Below are positions 7,890 through 16,962 of a DNA stretch of 64,000 bases, in pieces. How positions within the stretch are numbered: the stretch's first letter is position 1; each line of letters begins with the position of its first letter. The translations under genes and the position numbers were made by a program. The stretch spans positions 62,001-126,000 of the forward strand of contig NZ_JAQLDQ010000002.1 of the NCBI RefSeq assembly GCF_028209395.1. Reading direction: 5' to 3'. Origin of the DNA: Collinsella aerofaciens. GTDB taxonomy: Bacteria > Actinomycetota > Coriobacteriia > Coriobacteriales > Coriobacteriaceae. The notes beneath the pieces are model-generated. The model worked only from the letters and a program-made list of their open reading frames with translations. It did no database searches and was not told the origin of the DNA.

Positions 7890-9770
7890 ATGTGCGGTTT
7901 TGTCGGTTTTGTCGGTGGGACGGATAACCAATCCGAGGTGCTCACCAAGATGATGGACCGCATCGTCCATCGCGGTCCCGACATGGGCGGTCAGTTTATC
8001 GACGGCCGCGTTGCCCTGGGCTTCCGCCGCCTGTCGATCCTCGACCTGACCGAGGCCGGCGCTCAGCCCATGGCCAATGAGGACGGCAGCGTCGTCATTG
8101 TCTTCAACGGCGAGATCTACAACTTCCAAGAACTCCGTTCCGAGCTCGAGGCCAAGGGCTACAAGTTCCACTGCGGCGCCGACACCGAGAGCCTCCTGCA
8201 CGGCTACGAGGAGTGGGGCGAGGCCGTACTCGATCGTCTGCGCGGTATGTACGCCTTCGTCATCTGGGACAAAAAGAAGAACAAGCTTTTTGGCGCCCGC
8301 GACATCTTTGGCATCAAGCCGCTCTACTACTATCCCATGGCCGATGCGGGCGACGGCGCTCCGGGCGTGCTCTTTGGTTCCGAGATCAAGAGCTTCCTGG
8401 ACTACCCGCACTTCCACAAGGCGGTCAACAAAAAGGCTCTGCGTCCGTACATGACGCTGCAGTATTCGGCGACTGAGGAGACCTTCTTCGAGGGTGTCTA
8501 CAAGCTGCCGCCGGCGCACTACTTTACCGTCGATATCCCGACCGGCAAGATGAACATCGAGCGCTACTGGGATTGCGATTACTCTGCCGTCGAGAAGCCG
8601 TTCGAAGAGTATGTCGATGAGCTGGACGAGGTCGTGCACGAGAGTGTCGAGGCCCATCGCATCGCCGACGTCAAGGTCGCGTCGTTCCTCTCCGGTGGCG
8701 TCGACTCCAGCTACATCGCCGCTTGCCTCATGCCCGACAAGACCTTCTCGGTGGGCTTTGACTACAAGAACTTCAACGAGACCAACTACGCCAAGGAACT
8801 TTCCGATAAGCTCGGCGTCGAGAACGTTCGCAAGATGATTACCGCCGACGAGTTCTTCGGTGCGCTCGAGGACATCCAGTATCACATGGACGAGCCGCAG
8901 TCCAACCTGTCTTCCGTGCCGCTGTGGTTCTTGGCCGAGATGGCCCGCAAGGACGTTACCGTCGTGCTTTCGGGCGAAGGCGCCGACGAGCTCTTTGGCG
9001 GCTACGCCTACTACGAGGACACGGTCCCGGTGCGCAAGTACAAAAAGATGGTGCCGCTGCCCATCCGTCGCGCGCTCGGTAACCTGGCGCTGCATATGCC
9101 GTACTTCAAGGGACATAACTTCCTGGTCAAGGGTGCCGAGATCCCCGAGAAGTCGTTCCTGGGACAGGCTCTGGTATGGCCGGAGCGCGAGGTCGACGGC
9201 GTGCTCAAGCCCGAGTACAACACCGGCGATTGCGCCTTTGAGCTCGCTGCACCCATCTACGCACGCGTGAAGGGTCAGCCCGAACTGGTCAAGAAGCAGT
9301 ACCTGGACATGAACATGTGGCTCCCGGGCGACATTCTGCTCAAGGCCGACAAGATGTGCATGGCGCACTCGCTGGAGCTGCGCGTGCCCTTCCTGGACCG
9401 CAAAGTCATGGAGTTCGCCGAGCACATTCCCGATCGCTACCGCATCAACGAGAACGGCAACAAGCAGGTACTCCGCCACGCTGCCAACAAGTCGCTGCCC
9501 GATGAGTGGGCCACCCGTCCCAAGGTGGGCTTCCCGGTGCCGATTGTCTACTGGCTGCGCGAGCAAAAGTGGTACGACTATGTCAAGGAGTACTTCACCG
9601 CGCCGTGGGCAAGCGAGTTCTTCAATACCGACGAGCTCATGCACCTGCTCGATCTGCACTTTGCGGGCAAGGGCGATTTCCAGCGCAAGATCTATACGCC
9701 GCTCGTGTTCCTAGTGTGGTACAAGCGCTTCTTTATCGACGAGGACCAGCCCGCTGTTCAGGCTGCCTAG
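7890..9770 (+). CDS. asnB: Asparagine synthase (glutamine-hydrolysing)
   Basis: 626 residues. Makes asparagine from aspartate, ATP and glutamine. Residue C2 directly after the initiator Met is the N-terminal nucleophile of the class-II glutaminase domain (about 1-205; HRGP, RRLSILDL and NGEIYN motifs). The synthetase domain follows with the PP-loop SGGVDSS at 268-274. The length matches the AsnB type with a long C-terminus. GAGGGGATA precedes the ATG and TATACT at 7833-7838 may be its -10. A strong terminator follows at 9797. Confidence 0.96.
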   Translation: MCGFVGFVGGTDNQSEVLTKMMDRIVHRGPDMGGQFIDGRVALGFRRLSILDLTEAGAQPMANEDGSVVIVFNGEIYNFQELRSELEAKGYKFHCGADTESLLHGYEEWGEAVLDRLRGMYAFVIWDKKKNKLFGARDIFGIKPLYYYPMADAGDGAPGVLFGSEIKSFLDYPHFHKAVNKKALRPYMTLQYSATEETFFEGVYKLPPAHYFTVDIPTGKMNIERYWDCDYSAVEKPFEEYVDELDEVVHESVEAHRIADVKVASFLSGGVDSSYIAACLMPDKTFSVGFDYKNFNETNYAKELSDKLGVENVRKMITADEFFGALEDIQYHMDEPQSNLSSVPLWFLAEMARKDVTVVLSGEGADELFGGYAYYEDTVPVRKYKKMVPLPIRRALGNLALHMPYFKGHNFLVKGAEIPEKSFLGQALVWPEREVDGVLKPEYNTGDCAFELAAPIYARVKGQPELVKKQYLDMNMWLPGDILLKADKMCMAHSLELRVPFLDRKVMEFAEHIPDRYRINENGNKQVLRHAANKSLPDEWATRPKVGFPVPIVYWLREQKWYDYVKEYFTAPWASEFFNTDELMHLLDLHFAGKGDFQRKIYTPLVFLVWYKRFFIDEDQPAVQAA

Positions 9771-9796
9771 CCTCGGCTTACGAACGCCTGCGCGTA

Positions 9797-9820
9797 ACGG
9801 CTCCTCCGGGAGCCGTTTTT
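9797..9820 (+). terminator. Rho-independent terminator after asnB
   Basis: ACGGCTCC (9797-9804) pairs with GGAGCCGT (9809-9816) around loop TCCG, followed by a run of T. Confidence 0.9.
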
Positions 9821-9881
9821 GCGTGGGTGCGTTTCAGTTACTATAAAACCGTCCCTGCCAAATGGCTGAGAAAGGTGAAAG

Positions 9882-11444
9882 ATGCACCATTCGGATTCCG
9901 CGACCGTGACCACGGTCGATACGCTTGCCAAGCTTCTCGATGTGTGCGGCGAGCTGCGCGCATCAGAGCAGGTTGACGAGCGCGCCGTGACCGGCTGCTC
10001 GTTTGATTCGCGCGCGGTCTCGGCAGGTGACGTATTCTTTTGCAAAGGTGCTGCCTTTAAGCCCGCGTTTTTGAGCATGGCGCTCGATGCGGGCGCCGTC
10101 GCATTTGTGTGCGAGGAGTCGCTGGTCGAGTCTCTGGAGCCGCTGGCGCAGGAGAGCGGTGCTGCGATGCTGGTTGTTGATAGTGTTCGCACGGCCATGG
10201 CCCTGTTGCCGCCGGAGGTCTACGACCGTCCCGACCACGACGTCAAGATCGTGGGCATCACCGGCACCAAGGGAAAGACCACGGCCGCTTTTATGCTCCA
10301 GTCCATCATCAAGGCGGCGGGCGAGTCCTGCGGCATGATCGGCTCGGTGAGTACCGACGATGGTATCGAGTGCTACGAGAGCACCAACACCACGCCCGAG
10401 GCCCCCGAGGTTTGGCGCCATATCGCCAACTGCCGCACGTCCGGTCGCCAGTCCATGGTCATGGAGGTCTCGAGCCAGGCGCTCAAGTACCAACGCGTCG
10501 AGAATCTGCCGTTTGACGTGGCGTGCTTCCTCAACATCGGCCGCGACCACATCTCGCCGATCGAACACCCCACGTTTGAGGATTATTTTGAGAGCAAGCT
10601 TAGGATCTTTGACCAGGCAAAGACCGCCGTGGTGAATCTGGGCACCGATGAGGTTGACCGTGTGCTAGAGGCAGCGTCGACGGCCGAGCGCTTGGTGACC
10701 GTTGGCGTCGAGCATCCCGAGGCAAGCCTGTGGGCGAGCGATGTCCGCATGCTCGGCTTTAACATCGAGTTCAACTTGCACGGCATGAGCGCCGACGAGC
10801 CCGAGGCGGGGGAGAAGGTCCTGCTGGGTATCGCGGGCGACTTTAACGTGGAAAACGCGCTGGTCGCTATCGCCGCTGCGCGCGAGATCGGCATCGGTAT
10901 CGAGGCTATCAAGAAGGGCCTCTCCAAACTGCGTGTGCCGGGCCGCATGGAGGTCGTGGAGTCGAAGGACGGCCGCGTGATCTGCGTCGTTGACTATGCG
11001 CACAACCAGCTTTCGTTCCGTTCGCTTTTCTCGTCGGTCAAGCGCGCGTTTCCCGCTAGCCCCGTCATTGCGCTGTTTGGCGCCGCCGGCGGCAAGGCGC
11101 AGGAGCGCCGCGAGCAATTGCCACGCGAGGCCGCACCGTATTCCGACCTGATGATCTTTACGAACGAGGATCCAGCTCACGAGGACCCGATGAAGGTCTG
11201 TCGCGAGCTTGCCGAGCATGTTCCCGACGATACGCCGAACAAGATCATCCTCGACCGCGAAGCCGCTGTGCATGCGGCGTTCAAGGCGGCGCGCGAGGAG
11301 TACGTCAACCCCGATGCTCCCACCATTGTCTTGCTGCTGGCAAAGGGTGACGAGGAGCTCATGCACGTGGGCGACGAGTTCGTGCCCATCGAGAGCGACC
11401 TTTCGCTGGCCAATCGCCTGATCGATGTTACCCAGTTTGACTAA
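9882..11444 (+). CDS. murE: UDP-N-acetylmuramoyl-tripeptide synthetase (MurE type)
   Basis: 520 residues. Cytoplasmic Mur ligase that adds the third, diamino residue to UDP-MurNAc-L-Ala-D-Glu. ATP loop GITGTKGKTT at 125-134, NTTPEA at about 169, DYAHN at 371-375. The substrate motif that is DNPR in meso-diaminopimelate enzymes reads NEDPA at 428-432, and the later GKGHE block reads AKGDE. In family knowledge, loss of the arginine goes with L-lysine or another diamino acid instead of meso-DAP. The next cell-wall gene is murI, 1 kb downstream. Confidence 0.92.
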   Translation: MHHSDSATVTTVDTLAKLLDVCGELRASEQVDERAVTGCSFDSRAVSAGDVFFCKGAAFKPAFLSMALDAGAVAFVCEESLVESLEPLAQESGAAMLVVDSVRTAMALLPPEVYDRPDHDVKIVGITGTKGKTTAAFMLQSIIKAAGESCGMIGSVSTDDGIECYESTNTTPEAPEVWRHIANCRTSGRQSMVMEVSSQALKYQRVENLPFDVACFLNIGRDHISPIEHPTFEDYFESKLRIFDQAKTAVVNLGTDEVDRVLEAASTAERLVTVGVEHPEASLWASDVRMLGFNIEFNLHGMSADEPEAGEKVLLGIAGDFNVENALVAIAAAREIGIGIEAIKKGLSKLRVPGRMEVVESKDGRVICVVDYAHNQLSFRSLFSSVKRAFPASPVIALFGAAGGKAQERREQLPREAAPYSDLMIFTNEDPAHEDPMKVCRELAEHVPDDTPNKIILDREAAVHAAFKAAREEYVNPDAPTIVLLLAKGDEELMHVGDEFVPIESDLSLANRLIDVTQFD

Positions 11445-11453
11445 TGAACCATG

Positions 11454-11486
11454 ATGGCGGCGGCGCCCTGAGTGCGCTGTCGCCAT
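11454..11486 (+). other. Hairpin between murE and the HAD gene
   Basis: ATGGCGGCGGCGC (11454-11466) pairs with GCGCTGTCGCCAT (11474-11486) using two G-T pairs. There is no T-run, so it may be a weak terminator or an mRNA-stabilising stem. Confidence 0.5.
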
Positions 11487-11551
11487 AAGCGTGTTCCCTC
11501 AATCAAAACATGCCGTCCAAGTCCAAACCCTTCTACGTAAACGGAGTAACC

Positions 11552-12463
11552 ATGTCCCACAACACCTTGCCGACCGTTGCCGAGCTTTCGGGCGAGATGC
11601 GCGAGCGCTTGGCCAAGGTCAAGTACGTCTTTACCGACCTGGATGCCACGATGCTCGCGCCCGGCTCGTGCGTGCTGCGCGACAACGACGACAACCCCTC
11701 GACCAAACTCGTCGAGGCCGTCGTGGCGCTCGCTCGCGCTGGCATTCAGGTGGTTCCCACCTCGGGCCGCAACCGTACCATGATCCACGAGGACGCGCGC
11801 GTGCTCGGCCTCAACTCCTACATTGGTGAGATGGGCGGCCTGGTCATGTACGACCTCAAAGCCAACGATTGGGAGTATCTGACTGGCGACATGCCTTACG
11901 ACCCCGCCTGCGGCCTTACTCCGCACCAGGTGATCGAGCAGACCGGCGTGTGCGAGAAGATTCTTGCCCGCTGGCCGCACAAGATCGAGTATCACAACGA
12001 CATGTCGACCGGCTACAAGTACCGCGAGGTCACCGTCGGCATGCGCGGCGATGTGCCCGACAATGAGGTCCAGGCCATCCTGGACGAGGCCGGCTGCGGC
12101 CTGGTGTGGGCCTGTAACGGTCACCTGACGCATCTGTCCAAGCCGACGACGCTCGAGCTCGATCGCGTCGAGGACGGTCGCGCGTTTAACATCAATCCCG
12201 CCGGCCTCAACAAGGGCGTTGCCATCGCGCGCTTCTGCGAGCACCTGGGGATCGAGCGCGAGGAGACGCTCGCGCTCGGCGATTCCGAGTCCGACTTCTA
12301 CATGGCCGATCACGTGGGCACGTTCTGCCTGGTCGAGAATGGCCTGACGAGCGCCGGTGCGCCCGAGTTCCTGGCTGCTTGCGAGAACGCTTTCGTTACG
12401 CGCGGCAAAATTGTCGACGGTTGGGCGGCGACGGCAGAGCTGCTGGTCGCGGCGCGTTCGTAG
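11552..12463 (+). CDS. HAD-superfamily (Cof-like) phosphatase
   Basis: 303 residues from the ATG at 11552, which has GGAG at 11543-11546; a longer frame from 11510 has none. The DxDxT catalytic motif is DLDAT near residue 20 (FTDLDATML), motif II is PTSGRNR, and motif IV is GDSESDF near 245. The cap lies between, which fits the Cof/type-IIB subfamily of sugar-phosphate or nucleotide phosphatases. The substrate is unknown. It sits between two peptidoglycan precursor genes, murE and murI, so a wall-related role is possible but unproven. Confidence 0.85.
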   Translation: MSHNTLPTVAELSGEMRERLAKVKYVFTDLDATMLAPGSCVLRDNDDNPSTKLVEAVVALARAGIQVVPTSGRNRTMIHEDARVLGLNSYIGEMGGLVMYDLKANDWEYLTGDMPYDPACGLTPHQVIEQTGVCEKILARWPHKIEYHNDMSTGYKYREVTVGMRGDVPDNEVQAILDEAGCGLVWACNGHLTHLSKPTTLELDRVEDGRAFNINPAGLNKGVAIARFCEHLGIEREETLALGDSESDFYMADHVGTFCLVENGLTSAGAPEFLAACENAFVTRGKIVDGWAATAELLVAARS

Positions 12464-12514
12464 CGCGGCGTCGCCGCACTTGGACATGTCTTTTCGAGAG
12501 AGACTGGTGAGGTA

Positions 12515-13399
12515 ATGTCCGATATCGAGAATCCGACAGGCGACACGCGCCCGATTGGCGTGTTCGATTCTGGTTTGGGCGGTCTGACGGTTGCGCGCGC
12601 CATCGCGACGGTGCTGCCGCGCGAGTCCGTCTACTACTTCGGCGACACCAAACGCTGCCCCTACGGCACGCGCACCGAGGATGAGGTGCGCTCGTTTGCG
12701 TTGCAGGCGGGCCGTTGGCTGTCGAAGCACGACGTCAAGATTATGGTCATCGCCTGCAACACGGCGACAGCTGCGGCCTTGCGTCTGGCCCAGCAGGTGC
12801 TCGACGTTCCCGTGATCGGCGTGATCGCGCCGGGTGCCCGTGCGGCAATCAACAGCACCCGCACGCGTCGCGTGGGCGTGCTCGCCACCAACCTCACCAT
12901 TCGCTCGGGCGCTTACACGCGCGCCATTCAGGACCTAGATGCCGGCGTCGACGTATACGGCTGCCCCGCCTCGAGCTTTGTCGAGGTTGTCGAACACGAG
13001 CTCGCCTCGGGTGCGCATCTGCAAGAGCAGTGGCTTGAGAACGAGGACATCTTCGATACGCCTGCCGTGCGTGCGCTGGTGGGTGCCACGGTTGAGCCAC
13101 TGCGCGACCACGGTATCGATACCGTGGTGCTCGGCTGTACGCATTTTCCGCTGTTGGTGGGACCTATCCGCCATGCGCTGGGGCCTGGGGTACGCGTCGT
13201 GAGTTCCGCCGAGGAGACCACGCGCGAGCTGACCGATATCCTCACGCGCCGCGAGCAGCTGGCGGGCGTCGCCGCCGAGCCGCAGCATCGTTTTGCCACG
13301 ACGGCCGATAACATTGCCGAGTTTGCGGTGGCGGGCAGCTTTATCTTTGGTCAGCCGCTCAAGAGCATTGAGCATATCGATATCGATGAGCTGAAATAG
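12515..13399 (+). CDS. murI: Glutamate racemase
   Basis: 294 residues. Interconverts L- and D-glutamate, supplying D-Glu for peptidoglycan. The two catalytic cysteines are C81 in ACNTATAA and C208 in GCTHFPLL; the GVFDSGLGG motif is at 15-23. The length is slightly above the usual 265-270. Starts 51 bases after the HAD gene and is followed closely by rph and rdgB, an arrangement (murI-rph-rdgB) known in many Gram-positive bacteria. Confidence 0.96.
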   Translation: MSDIENPTGDTRPIGVFDSGLGGLTVARAIATVLPRESVYYFGDTKRCPYGTRTEDEVRSFALQAGRWLSKHDVKIMVIACNTATAAALRLAQQVLDVPVIGVIAPGARAAINSTRTRRVGVLATNLTIRSGAYTRAIQDLDAGVDVYGCPASSFVEVVEHELASGAHLQEQWLENEDIFDTPAVRALVGATVEPLRDHGIDTVVLGCTHFPLLVGPIRHALGPGVRVVSSAEETTRELTDILTRREQLAGVAAEPQHRFATTADNIAEFAVAGSFIFGQPLKSIEHIDIDELK

Positions 13400-13453
13400 A
13401 TGTAAGGCCGCCGTCAGAGCCTTCGCCACACCTTTTGCCGAAAGGATTTTTCT

Positions 13454-14179
13454 ATGGAGTACATGCAGGTCAACCGCGCCAACGGTCGCGCCGCCAACGA
13501 GTTGCGCCCCGTTAAGCTCACCCGTGGCGTCATGAAGCACGCCCACGGCTCGTGTTTTGCCGAGTTCGGTGACACGCGCGTGTTGTGCGCCGCCACAATC
13601 GAGGAGGGCGTGCCGGGCTGGCGAAAGGGAGCTAAGGTCGGCTGGGTGACCGCGGAATACGCCATGCTGCCGGCGTCGACCGGCAAGCGCTGCAAGCGCG
13701 AGCACGCCAACCGCAAGGGTCGCTCCATGGAGATCGAGCGCCTCATTGGCCGCAGCCTGCGTACCGTCGTCAACATGAAGGCGCTCGGCGAGTACACCGT
13801 CACCGTCGACTGCGATGTGATTCAGGCCGATGGCGGCACGCGTACAGCGAGCATCACCGGCGCCTGGGTGGCGCTGCACGACGCCCTCGCCATGTGGGTC
13901 GAGGCGGGCAAGATCGAGCGCATCCCGCTTACCGGCCAGGTGGCTGCAATCTCCATGGGCGTTGTCGACGGCAATACGCTGCTTGACCTCGATTATTCCG
14001 AGGACAGCCATGCCGAAGTCGACATGAACCTCGTCGCCACCGACACCGGTGAGATGATCGAGCTCCAGGGCACTGGCGAGCAGGCGCCCTTTGACCGTAA
14101 GCGCCTCAACGCCCTGCTCGACCTGGGCGACAAAGGCATCGCCGAGCTCATCGAGCTTCAGCGCCAAGCCATCGCCTAA
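13454..14179 (+). CDS. rph: Ribonuclease PH
   Basis: 241 residues. Phosphorolytic 3'-5' exonuclease that trims tRNA precursors. RANGRAANELRP and LTRGVMKHAHGS open the protein, GDTRVLCAA follows, and SMEIERLIGRSLR and CDVIQADGGTRTASITGA are the phosphate and RNA-binding blocks. GAAAGGATT precedes the ATG. The stop codon at 14177-14179 is immediately followed by a REP-like palindrome. Confidence 0.97.
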   Translation: MEYMQVNRANGRAANELRPVKLTRGVMKHAHGSCFAEFGDTRVLCAATIEEGVPGWRKGAKVGWVTAEYAMLPASTGKRCKREHANRKGRSMEIERLIGRSLRTVVNMKALGEYTVTVDCDVIQADGGTRTASITGAWVALHDALAMWVEAGKIERIPLTGQVAAISMGVVDGNTLLDLDYSEDSHAEVDMNLVATDTGEMIELQGTGEQAPFDRKRLNALLDLGDKGIAELIELQRQAIA

Positions 14180-14216
14180 CCTGCCAAAAAGGGACAGGTT
14201 TATTTTGGCAGGTTTT
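14180..14216 (+). repeat. REP-like palindrome with GGGACAGG core, after rph
   Basis: CCTGCCAAAA (14180-14189) pairs with TTTTGGCAGG (14203-14212); the loop carries GGGACAGGTT. TTTT follows, so it could also act as a terminator. It abuts the rph stop codon. Same core as at 21771, 48468, 51182 and 52086. Confidence 0.75.
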
Positions 14217-14322
14217 ATCTGGGAAAACGTCGAAGTATAAGACTGCCGTTGATTGAGAGGGGAGAGGCGGAGGCCCTCGTCGCCCTCGGCGCGGCATTGC
14301 TATAGAGACAAGGAGACCACTC

Positions 14323-14964
14323 ATGGCACTTGAGAAGATCGACATCGACACCCTCGACCCGGCGGCGACCATTGTCGTGGCAACGGGCAACGCCCATAAG
14401 CTCACCGAGATCGAGGCCATTTTAGGCAAGGTCATGCCCGAGGTTCGCTTTGTGGCGCTCGGCCAGCTGGGCGATTTTGAGGACCCCGAGGAAAACGGCA
14501 CGACGTTTTTGGAGAACGCCATCATCAAGGCGCAGGCTGCCGTCGAAGAGACGGGGCTCATGGCCATCGCCGACGATTCTGGCTTGGTCGTCGACGCGCT
14601 TGACGGCGAGCCGGGCGTGTATAGCGCGCGCTATGCGGGCGTGCACGGAGACGATGCCGCCAACAACGCCAAGCTTCTCGTTAACCTGGAAGGCGTGGCG
14701 GACGAGGACCGCACCGCGCGCTTTATGAGCGTCGTTGCGCTTATCGACACGGATGGTCTGGTCACCTATGGCGAGGGCGCCTGCGAGGGCGTTATCGCAC
14801 ACGAGGGCCGCGGCGATCACGGCTTTGGCTATGACCCGCTGTTCCTGCCGGTCGACACGCCGGGCAAGACCATGGCCGAGCTGACGGCGGACGAGAAGAA
14901 CGCCATCAGCCATCGTTTCCACGCGCTCGAGCATCTGTCCGCCAAACTGACGGGCGAGGAGTAG
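14323..14964 (+). CDS. rdgB: XTP/dITP diphosphatase (Ham1/RdgB)
   Basis: 213 residues. House-cleaning enzyme that hydrolyses non-canonical purine nucleoside triphosphates to monophosphates. ATGNAHKLTEI (20-30) is the triphosphate-binding motif; FLENAIIKA, ADDSGLVVDAL, GVYSARYAG and GFGYDPLF follow in the family order. AAGGAG precedes the ATG. dtd begins three bases after its stop. Confidence 0.96.
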   Translation: MALEKIDIDTLDPAATIVVATGNAHKLTEIEAILGKVMPEVRFVALGQLGDFEDPEENGTTFLENAIIKAQAAVEETGLMAIADDSGLVVDALDGEPGVYSARYAGVHGDDAANNAKLLVNLEGVADEDRTARFMSVVALIDTDGLVTYGEGACEGVIAHEGRGDHGFGYDPLFLPVDTPGKTMAELTADEKNAISHRFHALEHLSAKLTGEE

Positions 14965-14967
14965 GCC

Positions 14968-15414
14968 GTGCGTGCGGTGGTGCAGCGCGTACTCAACGCC
15001 GGCGTGACGGTCGACGGCGAGTGCGTGGGCAAAATTGGGCGCGGCTATCTGGTGCTGCTGGGCGTGGGCCACGGCGACACGCGCGCCGAGGCCGATAAGC
15101 TGTGGGGCAAGCTCCGCGGCTTGCGCATTAACGAGGACGAGAACGGCAAGACCAACCTGGCACTTGCCGATGTCGACGGCGAGGTTCTCGTAGTGTCGCA
15201 GTTCACGCTGTTCGCCGATTGCCGTCACGGCCGCCGCCCATCGTTTACGGATGCCGGCGCCCCCGATGTCGCCAACGAGCTCTACGAGTACTTCCTGACG
15301 CTCGTTCGTCAAGATGTCGAACACGTGGCGCATGGCATCTTTGGCGCCGATATGAAAGTCGACCTCGTCAACGACGGCCCATTCACCATCGTCCTCGATA
15401 CCGACAATCTGTAA
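14968..15414 (+). CDS. dtd: D-aminoacyl-tRNA deacylase
   Basis: 148 residues, starting with GTG. Removes D-amino acids (and glycine from tRNA-Ala) mischarged on t[20 protein letters not shown] and the C-terminal NDGPFTI (counterpart of the Gly-cisPro motif that sorts chirality) are visible, together with the N-terminal MRAVVQRV. GAGGAG just upstream lies inside the rdgB end, so translation is coupled. Confidence 0.95.
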   Translation: MRAVVQRVLNAGVTVDGECVGKIGRGYLVLLGVGHGDTRAEADKLWGKLRGLRINEDENGKTNLALADVDGEVLVVSQFTLFADCRHGRRPSFTDAGAPDVANELYEYFLTLVRQDVEHVAHGIFGADMKVDLVNDGPFTIVLDTDNL

Positions 15415-15433
15415 GTAGCCAAATTAGCTACTT
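15413..15433 (+). other. Small hairpin after dtd
   Basis: AAGTAGC (15413-15419) pairs with GCTACTT (15427-15433) around a 7-base loop. It overlaps the dtd stop and the -35 of the next promoter. Confidence 0.5.
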
Positions 15434-15461
15434 GCGCGTGGTCGCAACAGGGTGCTATAGT
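15432..15461 (+). promoter_or_regulatory. Promoter for veg/ispE
   Basis: TTGCGC (15432-15437) and TATAGT (15456-15461) are 18 bases apart. A small hairpin GGGG-TATTAT-CCCC with a T-run (15483-15501) follows in the leader and could attenuate transcription. Confidence 0.6.
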
Positions 15462-15528
15462 ATTAGAGTTTTGTCTATCTTAGGGGTATTATCCCCTTTT
15501 TGAATTGCACCTTCTGGAGGCCCTGTTC

Positions 15529-15825
15529 ATGGAAGAGATGGAAGTCAATCACGTCGACGACATCCACGAGAAGCTGACCGATATGGTGGGCGATCGCGTC
15601 AAGGTGAAGGCCAACATGGGCCGCACCCGCGTCGTCGAGCGCATGGGCACCATCAAGAGCGTCCACCCCGCCGTCTTTATCGTCGAGGTTGACGAACGTC
15701 GCGGCCGCAAGTCGCGTCAGTCCTACCAGTATATCGATGTCCTCACCGGGCAGGTCGAGCTGTTCGACCCCGAGAGCGGTGAGCACATTTTTACCCCGCT
15801 CGGCAATCAGCTCGAGGAGCACTAA
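15529..15825 (+). CDS. veg: Veg family protein (DUF1021)
   Basis: 98 residues from the ATG at 15529, which has CTGGAGG at about 15514-15520. Blocks GDRVKVKANMGRTRV, RMGTIKSVHPAVFIVEVDE and SYQYIDVLTG match the small, highly basic Veg family. In Bacillus Veg lies immediately before ispE (with one gene between) and affects biofilm formation, but its biochemical activity is unknown. Here ispE starts 3 bases after its stop. Confidence 0.85.
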   Translation: MEEMEVNHVDDIHEKLTDMVGDRVKVKANMGRTRVVERMGTIKSVHPAVFIVEVDERRGRKSRQSYQYIDVLTGQVELFDPESGEHIFTPLGNQLEEH

Positions 15826-15827
15826 CG

Positions 15828-16724
15828 GTGACCGATCGGTCCCTGACTCTTTCCGCGCCGGCAAAGATTAACCTCTACCTGGGGGTTCATACCGAGCGCG
15901 ATGACCGCGGCTACCACAGGGTCGATTCCCTGATGGCAGCCGTCGGTCTTTCCGATTCCGTGACGGTCGCGCCGGCGCAGGCGCTGACCGTCCAGACGGT
16001 TCCGGCATCAGATTTTCCCATGCAAAAGAATACGGCGTATCGGGCTGCGGTTGCTATGGCCGAGCATTATGGTTGCGAGGCAAACATCTGCGTGACGATT
16101 GAGAAGCGCATTCCATTGTGCGCCGGCTTGGGCGGCCCCTCGACGGACGCGGCCGCGGTCATTGTCGCCTTGGCGGAGCTCTGGGGAATTGATCGCACCG
16201 ACCCCGCGCTCGACGACATTGCGCGGGGTATTGGTGCTGACGTCCCGTTCTTTTTGCACGCGAGCCTTGCGTTCTACGTAGGTGGGGGAGACGTGCTGGC
16301 AACTGAGTATCCCGCGCTGCCCGCAACGCCCGTCGTGTTGGTCAAGCCGCGCGAGGCAAGCGTTTCAACAATTGAAGCCTATCGACGTTTTGACGAGGCT
16401 CCGGTGCCTGCAGACAAGCCCGGCGCGATAGCTTCTGCCTTGCATGCTGGTGATGCCGAGACGGCATATGCGCTCATCCATAACAACCTAGGTGTCATTT
16501 CCGCACAGATGGAGCCGCAGATTCAAACGGTTCTCGATTGGCTGCGTAAACAGGACGGCACCGTTGCTGTAGATGTGTGCGGATCGGGTGCCTGCTCATT
16601 TGCCATTTGCGACACCGCCGCCACGGCCGAAAGGCTTGCCGACGCTGCCCTGCAAAACGGCTGGTGGTCCTGCGCGACGGAGCTCATTCCCAACACGGTT
16701 CGCATCGAAGTGCCAAAGAAGTAA
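15828..16724 (+). CDS. ispE: 4-diphosphocytidyl-2-C-methyl-D-erythritol kinase
   Basis: 298 residues, GTG start. GHMP kinase of the MEP isoprenoid pathway. SAPAKINLYLGV (near 8-19) is the first GHMP motif and PLCAGLGGPSTDAAAV (near 95-110) the ATP-binding motif 2; DVPFFLHA and GSGACSF follow. The usual GGSSDAA variant reads GGPSTDAA. Other MEP genes, ispD and ispF, lie at 34.5-35.7 kb. Confidence 0.95.
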   Translation: MTDRSLTLSAPAKINLYLGVHTERDDRGYHRVDSLMAAVGLSDSVTVAPAQALTVQTVPASDFPMQKNTAYRAAVAMAEHYGCEANICVTIEKRIPLCAGLGGPSTDAAAVIVALAELWGIDRTDPALDDIARGIGADVPFFLHASLAFYVGGGDVLATEYPALPATPVVLVKPREASVSTIEAYRRFDEAPVPADKPGAIASALHAGDAETAYALIHNNLGVISAQMEPQIQTVLDWLRKQDGTVAVDVCGSGACSFAICDTAATAERLADAALQNGWWSCATELIPNTVRIEVPKK

Positions 16725-16773
16725 AAATTTCTCTAGCACACGACGGAAATCTTTGTTACTATAGTCGAGCTAA

Positions 16774-16850
16774 CGGGTTGTGGCTCAGTTTGGTAGAGCA
16801 CTGCGTTCGGGACGCAGGGGTCGCTGGTTCAAATCCAGTCAACCCGACCA
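16774..16850 (+). tRNA. tRNA-Pro(CGG)
   Basis: 77 bases with encoded CCA. Acceptor CGGGTTG pairs with CAACCCG, T loop TTCAAAT, anticodon loop TTCGGGA giving CGG for CCG codons. Confidence 0.95.
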
Positions 16851-16860
16851 GAGCATGAGG

Positions 16861-16889
16861 AGGGACCGCTTCTTGCGGTCCCTTTTTTT
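16861..16889 (+). terminator. Terminator of tRNA-Pro
   Basis: AGGGACCGC pairs with GCGGTCCCT (16875-16883) around TTCTT, then six further T. Confidence 0.92.
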
Positions 16890-16897
16890 AGCTATTG

Positions 16898-16926
16898 TTG
16901 TGATACCGCGATACCCGCGGTATACT
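16898..16926 (+). promoter_or_regulatory. tatA promoter with overlapping palindrome
   Basis: TTGTGA (16898-16903) and TATACT (16921-16926) are 17 bases apart. The inverted repeat ATACCGC / GCGGTAT (16903-16909 and 16917-16923) fills the spacer and the -10, a position typical for an operator. Confidence 0.6.
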
Positions 16927-16962
16927 CATTCGAGCTTGTCTCGCTGTATTGTGGAGGTCTAC

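Noticed and set aside
7845..9659. Long open frame on the minus strand opposite asnB
   Set aside because: It mirrors the codon bias of asnB, has no family motif, and covers the asnB promoter and coding region.
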